Shown: one piece after another, positions 48,856 to 58,996 of the stretch
Position numbering within the stretch: the first letter of the stretch is position 1
How the letters are laid out: the number at the start of each line of letters is the position of its first letter
Assembly (NCBI GenBank): GCA_021018815.1
Contig: JAITYX010000004.1
Location: 5,025,501-5,089,500 of the forward strand
Origin: Talinum fruticosum
Taxonomy: Eukaryota; Streptophyta; Magnoliopsida; Caryophyllales; Talinaceae
Reading direction: 5' to 3'
DNA: 64,000 nt
The notes under the pieces: model-generated
Seen by the model: the letters and a program-made list of their open reading frames with translations, nothing else
What the model was told of the DNA's origin: nothing
Database searches by the model: none
Made by a program: the position numbers and the translations under genes

Positions 48856-49616
48856 TAGATATTCGCAGCAAGCAATAGTAAATAAAAAATGATCCCATTT
48901 CGTGACTTAGTTTGTTATGTATAACATAAAAATTGGAAAAAAAAATTAAACAATAAATGTCAACGCATGATATTCGATGGGCGGTACGACAAAAAAAGAA
49001 AAATAATTGAAGAAGCATATATTAATTTATCACATATTATTCCACAATTTATTTCATTTCATGCTGTCCTAGACTTGAACATGTAGAGTGGGATCAACCA
49101 TTATTATAATATAAGGTATTGGATGGCTAGAAATAGACGAAACATAATCTCAACTTAAACTAGGAAACGATAAGGCTTCCTTCGTCTTGTACCATACCCT
49201 TCTTTCATAGTGGGCCATTTACTATGTTAATTGCAATTTTTAAAAACTAAAAAAATATATTACCGTTATTTCGACTTTTAACTATTTCTTATGAAGTACT
49301 GCTCCCGTACTATAGAATAGAAGTTAGTTTAAAAATTAACCCCTAAAATGTTCATCTGAGTATATTTTTAGCAAGAGAATCTGACATACTTTCCGAGTAA
49401 TTTATGTTCAATAATTAACAACACACCGAGGCCTACAGTTGATATATACAAGGGATATTTATGTTTGTAATTACTGGTTTGTTGTATACCAAATACTCCC
49501 TGGTTGCGTCGTGTCTTTTCATGGAGAACAAGAGGGGGCCAAAAAGGAAAGAAAAAGGCAGGAAAAACTAGTTCCATTTAATAGGCGTCATACATTACAT
49601 TGCACCGTCTGACATC

Positions 49617-49688
49617 TGTAATATTATCATTTCTGAGGCATTAGATCTCACATGTAATATTATCATTTCTGAGGCATTAGATCTCACA
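49617..49688. repeat. 36-bp direct duplication
   Basis: TGTAATATTATCATTTCTGA and the following bases occur twice in tandem, identical. Confidence 0.9.
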
Positions 49689-50156
49689 TAAAAAGATTGG
49701 GCAAGATCTAAAGTATACAACTTTTAATAACAATAATAATAATAATAATAATAATTATTATTATTAGGAAAGAAAAGTGAAGATTCAAGATTTTCTACTT
49801 GAGGAACACATTTTCTTCTTTACCCTTTTTATGGGTTTTTTTTTTTTATAAATTTCTTTTGGGTTTTTTCCTATGTAATCTTCCAATCTTCATCACCTTC
49901 ACCAGAACTGAGATGGTTTTTATGATGAAAGGGACAGCCAGCAGATAGATGAGGTGAGACTGGAAGAGAGGGATAAAACATCTCCTCAGCCCGCACCTCG
50001 CATTTCTTCTTCCTTGCAAGGTGAAAGTTTCTGATCTGGAACCTGAATCTATAGATATCTTCATCGCTGCTTTCTAAACTTTCTTTATGTACAAAAACTC
50101 GAACCGTCACCATATTCATCTATAACTTGAATGAACATGGAGGGCTTCGAAAAGGA

Positions 50157-50840
50157 TCACATACCGATAGATCTTTTGCAGTGAAGAACGGCCTCATGAA
50201 TCGAGCTTTCAGAATCACAAGACCTCCTACGATCACCTGGGCAGGACCCTACACTTGTTCTCGGTGATGCTTGTGGTGAATATGTCCTGTTATTCTTTAC
50301 CGCCCAGATTCTGTTGTCAGAAGCTCTCTCTTTAGACTTTGACAATCTGCAACATCCGATTTTTTCCAATAACGGGCACAAAAAGTACAAATACTTATCG
50401 AACATTTTCCTGGACAGAAGGCTCCTACACCTTCTGAGGGAAGGACAGCGAATCTTCTGATCATCACCGAAGGAGGCCTTTCTTTTCTGACTATCCGAGA
50501 AAAGAGAGGCATCAGGACTCGAACCACCAAAGGCTTGGTTGTTGGATAGGTCAACAAGGGGCATGAGGAGGCCATTGCAGAAGAGCTCATCGGCATGCAC
50601 AATGGCAGCCGTAGATTGCTCTGAATATGGGAGATTGAAATCAAAATCCCTGTCGAGTTTCTTGAACCTCTTTGAAGGGGGCATCTTCGGATCCATGTCG
50701 ATGAAGGAAGACTCATCGGATGAATCCAATGCAGCCCTGAAGGAGTCACTGATGCTTTCAAGGGACGGCTTTAGGTTTATCAGCCAACTGTATGAGAAGC
50801 TCTCAATAGAGAGAAGCTGGGATGCTTCAACAGTTGCCAT
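50157..50840 (-). CDS. MAKR6-like: Membrane-associated kinase regulator 6-like protein
   Basis: This is a single open frame of 227 residues. It opens MATVEASQLLSIESFSYSWL, the conserved MAKR6-type start. FIDMDPKMPPSKRFKKLD and ADELFCNGLLMPL follow, then a basic central part (RCPSLRRCRSLLSRKMF) and a C-terminal SCDSESSIHEAVLHCKRSI block. MAKR proteins such as BKI1 and its relatives bind anionic lipids through basic clusters and modulate receptor kinases at the plasma membrane (family knowledge). No transmembrane segment is seen. The stop comes two codons after CKRSI. A good donor (G|GTATGT) overlaps it, so a longer spliced form using downstream DNA near 50085-49870 is possible. The gene symbol reflects similarity only. 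Confidence 0.85.
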   Translation of the reverse strand: MATVEASQLLSIESFSYSWLINLKPSLESISDSFRAALDSSDESSFIDMDPKMPPSKRFKKLDRDFDFNLPYSEQSTAAIVHADELFCNGLLMPLVDLSNNQAFGGSSPDASLFSDSQKRKASFGDDQKIRCPSLRRCRSLLSRKMFDKYLYFLCPLLEKIGCCRLSKSKERASDNRIWAVKNNRTYSPQASPRTSVGSCPGDRRRSCDSESSIHEAVLHCKRSIGM

Positions 50841-50934
50841 TTTGCTAAGAAATCAATAATGGATGGGAAGGAAAGAGATTATTCAATATGTGCAGTTACC
50901 TGAACACTGCATGTCATAGAACGCATCTGAGGAC

Positions 50935-50944
50935 ATATATATAT
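50935..50944 (-). promoter_or_regulatory. TATA-like tract upstream of the MAKR6-like gene
   Basis: ATATATATAT lies about 95 bases upstream of the ATG on the minus strand, a plausible core promoter position. Confidence 0.35.
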
Positions 50945-51099
50945 GCACACACCAAATAACAAGAACCTATACAATAATTTATGAAGATGGTCTGACAAGA
51001 GACAATGATATTTAATGATTTGAAAAAGAAAGAGGAAAGAAACAGAATATTGCAACCCCACATGCAGCCACAATATATGTACCCTCGCCAGCATCTTTA

Positions 51100-53860
51100 G
51101 GTTATGGTGACCTTTTTTAAATCCCCTTCCACATTCAATTTATTCACGTTTCCAAGAGATGATGTTTTACTAAGTTTCATAATAGAAGGTAGAAGGGAAA
51201 ATGATCTGTAGCTTGAGAAGAATACTCGACTATATTACTCTGACTCTTTATTTAACTTGCACACATAATATACTTTGACATGAGTGACCAATACACATCC
51301 TATTAAATGCCCGGACATTCAACAAGGAATGTGTATAGGGCAAACTCTGAGTAACACTAGTGCTTTTAGTTTGGATCCTATTACCCCTCTAAAAGACCTA
51401 AGTAGGTAACTAGTCAAGACAAGAAAGTTTTCAAAGGCCAGTAGTGAAAACTTTTCAGAGAGGAAGCATGACAAGTTTGATGATGATACAAAAACAACTT
51501 TGTACAAATCAAAAGTAAGCAATTCTTTGATCCAAGGTCATGTATCATACAATCAACTTTGGGGTTCTAATTATTATAGCCCAAAAAGGGTAAAGCTAAA
51601 ACAATGTTTAGGGAATATGGGAACAGGTTCATGTATGCTAGATATGATACTCAAAGCTCTTTCACCCTTAGAAAATTAGAAAGGACACTTACCCAAGTTC
51701 TATGCCTTTGATCTTTCCTCCTTGACAGCAAAATTCCATCCATGTTGGACAAAATTGTTGAAGTCACCTACTTTTGTTGTATTATAATCATAGCATTAAG
51801 TTCCTTATATAATTTCTAATGGAGAAGTAAGACAATTTTGACATGATGATTTCATCACCTTTGATTAAAACCCAACCGCTGCAGCAAAACTTTGAATTGG
51901 GACGGCAGAATGCAATAAGCCTGCAAATAGTGGTGTTCTAGGTAGAATATTTAACAAACAAGCATAAAGTTAGCATGCCATACAGATTGCTGCTATACGC
52001 TAAAAAATTCAGCAGGAGCCAAAATTTAGCTCTGTCGAGTATCGAGAATGTCAGTGGACAACTTTCAGGGAAATGTCACAGTAATAAAGTCAAAACCTTA
52101 AGATCGACCAAAAATTTAACGACATACTCTGTTTTCCTTTTTTTTTTTTTTTTAATCGAAGAGAACTCAATAATCAAAAAGAAAGACAACTGGGCCACTG
52201 GGGGAGGGACTGTGATTAGGTGGAATTTTTAAATCATTTATCAAGTGCCCCACAAGAGTTTTTCTTGATTTTCAAGAATTTTCTTCAACAGCTGGAATAT
52301 GCAAATATTCTCAAGCTGACTCTCACATATGCACTATAAATGCTAATGAAAAATGAGAGAGAAGATATGCCAATCTTATCTTGGCATGAAGTGGTCGGAT
52401 TTTCACATCCACAGGACTAGTTGAGTGGTGTAGATTCTGAAGTTCTAGTTCAGAAGATAGTTTTGCTCGTGAATTTAATCTATATCATACGCCTCGTTTT
52501 TTGTTTTTTGGGGGAGGGGGGAAGGGGGATAAAAATTAGTTTGTTTCTTGAGCACCACCTAGACCAGCAGAATCAGCAGACAGGGGTCCCCTAGTTGTCC
52601 AGGGAAGAAAGGAACAGTGATCAAAGCTTTTTGAGGACAACCAGAAATAGAAAGTGACTTCAAATATATACACCTCAAGATGCTCCCACCGAAATTAACA
52701 GGAAATTTACAGATGATAAGTACGTGAACATCAAATGCCTTACAGAATGTTCTGCAGTATGAGGGACATTGAATGCTGGAAGGCATAAACTGCAATTAAA
52801 TGAAGGCAGAACAAACAAAAAAACAAACAAGAAAACAAAAAAACCAATTAGATTTCCGTTCAGTGCTAAGTTGAAATATGAACTAAGACAGAGGAGCCAC
52901 CTTCTATCCTTGGCCAAGTGGATGACTATGAAGCATTTGAAGACAAGAAGCACGAATTATACAAGGTTGCCCCAAGAAATATATCTTGTGTCAGTTCAGA
53001 TCTAGTATATGACTATCAAGGAATCTCCTTGGAGGGTAAATTTAACTGCAGCTGTGTTTAAAATAAAACTTCCTGTCATCATCTTTATAGCACGATATGC
53101 CTGATATTCTATTTTCTGTCCAAAACCCATTTACGCAGGTCCTCTCAAATTCTCAATTAAGATTGTATATTAAGAAGTCCTATTGTCATATGAGCTAAAG
53201 CTGAAGCATAATAGTAGGGTCAACCTGCAGTGATACTAGTTTCACATGAGATCATAATAGAAATAACACAACTGAGATGTAAATCAACAGGTTAACTGGT
53301 TTTTGCCAATTTCTGTAAAGTCACAACAGAAAGAACAGCCTATAAGTCAATTGATGCAGCAACAAGGACGCTAACCAGCTATTAAACCCTAAATGTCTTG
53401 TTTCGTGAAGTTGAGAATAGAAACGTCAGTAGAAAGCAGCAGATTTAGCTGCCAGCTCAGTGATTGCTACTGGACACCTGATCAGTACTGGTGCAAGGAC
53501 GACATGGGGAGTATTCATTTGTCGATTTACATCAAATAATCGACCACAGAATTAGATATTCCCTTCCTCCTATGAAAATTACATTGTCCCTTTTTCCTTT
53601 TGAGGAAGTCTGATGCTGTGCATCAAAGTCCAAAAACGTAGTCCCATTTTATTTTACTAAACATCTCTCTCTCTCTCTCTCAGAAAATTAATCAAAAAAT
53701 GAACTAATGATGTCTGCATATATTCATCCCATGTTGGAAGTAATTTTGAGAAACAGACATAGTAAAGGAGTATGATCAATGATGCCCAGACTAAAGACCA
53801 ACTGCCAATTGAAATAAACCTTATGCAGAAAGGGGGACAATATTAAGGCAGCAAGAATAT
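51100..53860. other. Intergenic or intronic DNA, no gene recognised
   Basis: Short frames only. A possible minus-strand exon lies at about 52710-52780, where CAG precedes it and TCT|GTAAGG ends it. I could not link it to anything, and nothing else stands out. Confidence 0.45.
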
Positions 53861-53873
53861 AAGAGACAATCAC

Positions 53874-56041
53874 CATTCCAGCAGGTTCATCAACATCTAT
53901 CCTCTGTCTGTGAACCTGCTCTAACTCATGGGATGCCTAACAGGCACATCTTCGCACAACTTAAAGAAGCACAATCTGCAGAAGGGGGAAAGTTTATATT
54001 ACATTAACTGCTTTAAGATTATGCGCGTCAAGCAGAAGATTAGCTCATCAAGTATGCATTACACTTATATTTGAAATACAAGAATACAAGATATGAAAAA
54101 AATGAAATATAATAAAAAAGACAGTTTTGAAGACAAGCCGAACATTTACAAAGGCTGTAATTTGACTTAAAATCTATTGCACAAAAAGTACATAAAGGGT
54201 AATGGTTAGCCTCGTCTAGGAGGTTCAGAATTGATGGATGATATAGCTACCCCACTCAGCAAAATCATAACTAAATCACTGTGGAAGGCGTCAGGATAAT
54301 TCAAATTTGCACTACAAATAAGAGCAAAAATTGATTGAGTCCTAAAATAAAGTGCAGGAAGACACAATCCCACTCTCATTAGTAATAAATGGGCAAATGA
54401 TGATCTTAATTCTTAAAATTAAAGTGCACTATAGGAGTACAAAGCTTCATTCCTTGAGTTTCATCATCTTGTCTAGTCCCTCCCTTGCACATACATTAGA
54501 ATAAAGACATTGAACAGCATGTTGCTCACTGAAGAGGGCAAACAATATAATTGCAATGGATGATATCTCTACCATCCGCAGCATTGAGTAGAATTAACAG
54601 TAACTGGAGAGTCAAGAAGAGTAACAGTACGAAATACTCCTTCTAGTGCGCCATGATTCTTTGCAAACCTCGTGTCTACTACAAGGTCAAGGAGGAAGAA
54701 TAGTCCATCGTTTCCTCACCGGTAATCATATTTGCATAAGCTGCTTCTCGAAGAATGCATATGTGTCACATTGTTTGTTAATATTACCACCATTATCATC
54801 CAAAGATTGTGTATTAAAATGAGGGTCCCAGCTCCCTAGTAGACATAGGTTTTCGGTTGCCCTGGGAACAATATATGCCTTCTTGTCAGTGCAGTATCCA
54901 AAGGCACGAGCTCCAAAATCAAAACTTCTGAAGCTACTTCATTCATTTGTTGTCACGGCCATTTACAGCATTCGTCAATTTGAGGTCTTAGATCCCAACA
55001 TCTTATTCATAACACCATGTAAGAAGAGTCCATTAACCCACAATATGTTTTTTCTCCTCTATGCCTGGAATAGTCGAGTGTATATTTATTAGGGAGATAA
55101 CGGCACAATATAACAGGTTAAAATACATGAATTTTTTATATAAAAAAATCCAACCTAAGCAGTGTGATCAGTGCTTAACGAGGAGCAATTACAATGCCTG
55201 TATCTAAGGCAGGAAATCTGTGATTCTGCACATGCTGAGGGAAGAACTACACAGATGAATTGCTGATGTTTGCACCGTATACCATTTTAACTACACTAAA
55301 GCATGCAATTTATCCAAATTCCAAACCCTAACGCTTTATTTGATTTTAAGAAAATAGTTTGGAAAGAAAATTTAAATGGAAAAAATTGACGAGGAAAAAA
55401 GTTAAGAAAAATTAATTTTTTTCTTGTGTTTAATTCAAGGAAAAATAGAAAAAAAATTATATCATTTTCCAACCTAGAAAATTTTTAATGATCTTTCCTA
55501 ATAGAATTCTCTTTTGTGAAATTTTTCTTCCATTTTCCTATCAATTTTAGAAGGAAAATATCATTGACCAAATTGACAAAATTTTTCCATCCGTTTTTCC
55601 ATCAAACTTTTTTTCTTCTTCTTTTTCTTTAATTTAAACAAGGGGAAAAAAATTCACTTCTATATTTTTTTCTTTCCTTCTAATTTTCTTAGAATCAAAT
55701 AGAGACTAGGTAGAGTTTTGCATTGCCAATTGGTTCGGAATGTTATAAATCCTAAATTACTTTGTTTCAGATAGCAATCACACCCTAACGCACAGTTGAT
55801 AACTCAGCAAACAAATTACGAGTGTCAAAGATGAGAGCAGATCATAATCAAAACAAGAGAGAGAGAAGCGTGAGAAGACGCTGAATTAGATGTTCAATCA
55901 TCCGCGAATTCCAGAACAAAAAGAATCGGTAAATCAAATCGTCAAAAGAAATTCAATTGGAAAATTTACAAGGGTGAGAATTCCTTACACTTCTTCAAGA
56001 CACTGAAACTGCGACAACAAGGGTAAGATTTTGGACGCCAT
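53874..56041 (-). CDS. Candidate unidentified minus-strand gene, first two exons
   Basis: At 56041 an ATG opens MASKILPLLSQFQCLEE, ending at 55991 before GTGTAAGG. The leader before it is CT-rich and GC-rich, unlike the surrounding DNA. At 53936-53874 an exon-like segment between TGTTAG and GTGATT reads ASHELEQVHRQRIDVDEPAG in phase with the first. Joined, they give a helix-prone N-terminus of about 38 residues. I find no third exon and do not recognise the family. Support comes from leader composition, splice sites and phase only, so it could be a real small gene, a non-coding transcript or chance. Confidence 0.35.
54470..54960 (-). pseudogene. Decayed protein-coding remnant, family unknown
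   Basis: Minus-strand frames with natural composition follow one another. About 54945-54765 reads FDFGARAFGYCTDKKAYIVP, then NTQSLDDNGG. Another frame near 54755 reads REAAYANMITGEET. Then 54710-54590 reads LLDLVVDTRFAKNHGALEGV, then LLDSPVTVNST. The last, 54600-54470, reads FALFSEQHAVQCLY then DKMMKLKE and a stop. Frame changes separate them. AREAAYANMI-like and LLxLL-like stretches hint at an armadillo-type repeat protein or a transposon product, but I cannot decide. Confidence 0.3.
55329..55712. mobile_element. MITE-like element with about 25-bp inverted ends
   Basis: CTTTATTTGATTTTAAGAAA at the left matches the inverse of TTTTCTTAGAATCAAATAGA at the right. The 384-bp body is T/A-rich with no frame. 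I could not settle the target-site duplication. Confidence 0.6.
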
Positions 56042-56229
56042 TGCGGCGGATTTAGCTGCTCCCGTAAGCGGGAAGGAAGAGAGAGAGAGAGAAGCAAAAT
56101 TGGCGCCAACAGAGCCGTTTGTTGGACAGCTCCCAAGAATGGCGGGCCGAAGTTTCTATCGGCCTTTAGCAGGTTTGGTCTTCGGGCCCCAAACCCTTAT
56201 TCGATCCACAACAAAAAAACCCTAAATAT

Positions 56230-58780
56230 TTTTTTTTTCATCTACAATTTTGATTTTAATTGGTAAAGTTATGTGACTATTTAAAGTTTCAATTTAAAAT
56301 AATTCAATATAATAAATTAAAAAATATTTAAATAAAAATTATGACCATAAATCAGAACATCAAAGGGAGATTAGTATTAAAGTTCAATTGAAAGCTCTGA
56401 GGAAGTTTTCTCAATCAAAATTTGGGTAGGTTTTTTTTTATCGCATGAAAAGGCAACCCTTCCTTAGCATCAGAAAAATTGTGTTCGATCTAATTATCTG
56501 AATTTGTCTGACTCAAAAAAAAAAATTGAGTTTAGGTACAATTTTTTTGTACGAATTTTAAATTTAGTCATAAATTTTCCTATTTTTGTTGTTTGAACCC
56601 AATTTTAACTTGAACTTACGCTTATCTAAATTGTCCGATTTGGAAAAAACCAAAGATCGAAAAAAATTCATCCAATCTTCAATTTATCCAACCTGATTTT
56701 GACCGAATCCGAATTTTTACCAACGCTATTTAAAGGTGTGTTTTTTCATGTAATTTGATCAGTATTGATGTAAATATCACGGACATATCGTATTTATTGA
56801 TTAATGAAACTTATTATTAATCCAAAAAAAATACATGACAACAATAGTAGGATAAATGGAATTAGGGCGTTCCTTAGGGTTTTACAAGCAAAATCCAATT
56901 GATTCAAGTGTACTTTACAACATTCTCCCTAATTATTTTGGTCAATAAAAGTTAATAAGGTCGGTTCCCCTTTCTCTCCTTTTCTCTATCTATATTACCG
57001 TGTGATCTAGAAGGAACCAGGAGGGCAATATATTAATTAAAGAGAGATTTTCCAGCAGTATAAGTCAACAACCCAAAACACCTAGCCCTCAATTATAATA
57101 TAATTAATTAATTAATAATAATAATTACTAATTATCTTATGTATATATCTTGAACTCTGCAATTAACAAAGTGATTTTACGTGACACGTAGTTCATCCGT
57201 TTCTTGGTCCCCCTCACCCTCCCTTAATTTGGAAAAATTAGGGCTCGATTTTGATGACTATTAGTACTATAATACTACTACTTCCTCTATTTAAAATTTA
57301 AAAATACTGTCGTTTTTAGTTTTGGGAGAATATTTAAAAATACAAAATTTATGACTGCATTTGCGTTAAAAGATGAAGAAAGTCAATGAAAAAATAAGAG
57401 AAAAAAAGACAAAATTGATAAATTAGTCATCGATTGAAATTATAAAGTGACAAATATTGTAAAATTAAAAAAGTTAATTAAAGTGATATGTATTGTGAAA
57501 TGGAAGGAGTAATTTATACTCGTAGTTAAAGTAGGGGATGGAGGGAGTGTATATTTTTGTCAAACAAATGACCCAAAAAGCAACTAAAGTGTTGAAATTT
57601 TGGCATGATAATGAGGAATTTTGATTGCACTCTCTATGTGTGCCTTAAATGCCTGCTTAGAAGCAAATTAAAACCTATGTATACATCTCTCTTTGCATTG
57701 TCAAAATGTAAGGGCTCTCACTGTCCCACACTTTTCACCAAATGTCCTTGTTAGGGGCTCTACCCTAGGAAGTAAGTGATGTGCTAGTTTCTCTATCTAT
57801 GATAAGATCTATCTAATGATTAATTAGTGATTTCTAATCATGTGAACTGTAGTTGAACTATGCATAAATAGTGATATGAACATGCATATGAACATAACAT
57901 AGAAAAGAAATCTAGTATATATATATATACAAAAAAAGTTCTCTGATTTTTTAAATTATATATAATACGGGTAAAATTCAAGATAAATATCAAGATCGAG
58001 AAAGGGTATAAACAAGAAGCTAATAAGCAAAATCACAGCTAGCTAATCAAGTATAAATTAATGTTAAGTCATATAAAAAGAGTTAATAAGTAGACATGAC
58101 TTACGTGGTGTGTTTGCTTTAGTTTTCTACTCTTGACAAGTGTTGAAACTTTATTTGAGTAATTGAGTTTAAAAATCGCTCATAGATAATAATAATAAGT
58201 ATAAAAGTGAATTTAGGAGTTATTTTTCAAAGCCGAGGTAAGGTTAACAAATCTGTAACTTTACTATTTTTACACTAATATAGAAATCCTATTTCATAAA
58301 TATCATTTGCTTGTATTGTTTTTCATAAGATGTTTATTTATGAATGCGATATTAGATGAATAACTTTCAAAACTCAGATATGTCGATTAATCAATCATAT
58401 CATACAGTTCCGAGAATGATTTTGGGTATTTAATCATAAATTAGTCTCATCTCAATTAGAGCTTCCGTTTGCTATTGAAGCTCAAAATTCACATGGCAAA
58501 ATTACAAGCCAGTGGTCGGGGCACACCAAAACCAGCTAGAAGCCTAATCCAAAATCATGATCATCACATATTCACATCACATCAGATTCACCTCAAATTT
58601 TTCCCCAACACGAAAGGCGTCGTTTGGAACAGTTACTTTCACCCCTAGTGTGAAAACTCAAGCAAAGCCAACTTAGTACTAACTACATTCTACAACCAAA
58701 CTTTGCCAAACAATCCCTATTACTACCTTCTCCCGGCTAGCAATAATATAATAATGTTGATAAAAAGGTTAAAAACCCTT
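56230..58780. other. AT-rich intergenic DNA upstream of the receptor kinase
   Basis: Apart from one MITE-like element (57279-57511) I see no gene or conserved RNA. Confidence 0.6.
57279..57511. mobile_element. Stowaway-like MITE
   Basis: It begins TACTTCCTCTATTTAAAATT and ends TGTGAAATGGAAGGAGTA, inverted ends with TA at both borders. Confidence 0.65.
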
Positions 58781-58782
58781 CA

Positions 58783-58946
58783 ACACGTGGCCCAAAAAGC
58801 CCATGAATTTTGGCTTGGGCCGACCATACCCATCTTTTCAGTTTGATTTTCTCAATATTTCAGCTCACCCACCCGCCACGTGTCCAAAACCCACTTCCCC
58901 CTCTTTCTCTCTCTAAAATTCTCTCAATTTCTTGGCCTCTTTATAA
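58783..58946 (+). promoter_or_regulatory. Promoter of the receptor kinase with two G-box-like sites
   Basis: CACGTGG at 58783-58789 and CACGTGTC at 58877-58884 are ACGT-core sites of the G-box/ABRE type. TTTATAA at 58940-58946 is a TATA candidate about 50 bases before the ATG. Such sites often mediate abscisic acid or light responses (general knowledge). Function here is inference. Confidence 0.45.
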
Positions 58947-58996
58947 CCCAAGGGGTCCAGACTGAGCTGACCTTGGTCACTTTTAACTTCGTATCC

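Larger units (their letters stand above)
43760..49600. other. AT-rich intergenic DNA with repeats, no gene seen
   Basis: This holds three MITE-like elements, a TTACAAC array and two long (AT)n tracts. Around 47860-48300 the DNA is less AT-rich and has a short open frame (47881-48075) that I do not recognise. Confidence 0.55.

Noticed and set aside
49870..50119. 82-codon minus-strand frame downstream of the MAKR6-like gene
   Set aside because: It has no recognisable motif. A splice into it is possible, but the single-exon stop gives a family-like end, so it is only mentioned as an alternative.
56031..56225. Plus-strand open frame of 64 codons
   Set aside because: It is antisense to the CT-rich leader of the candidate minus-strand gene and has no family resemblance.
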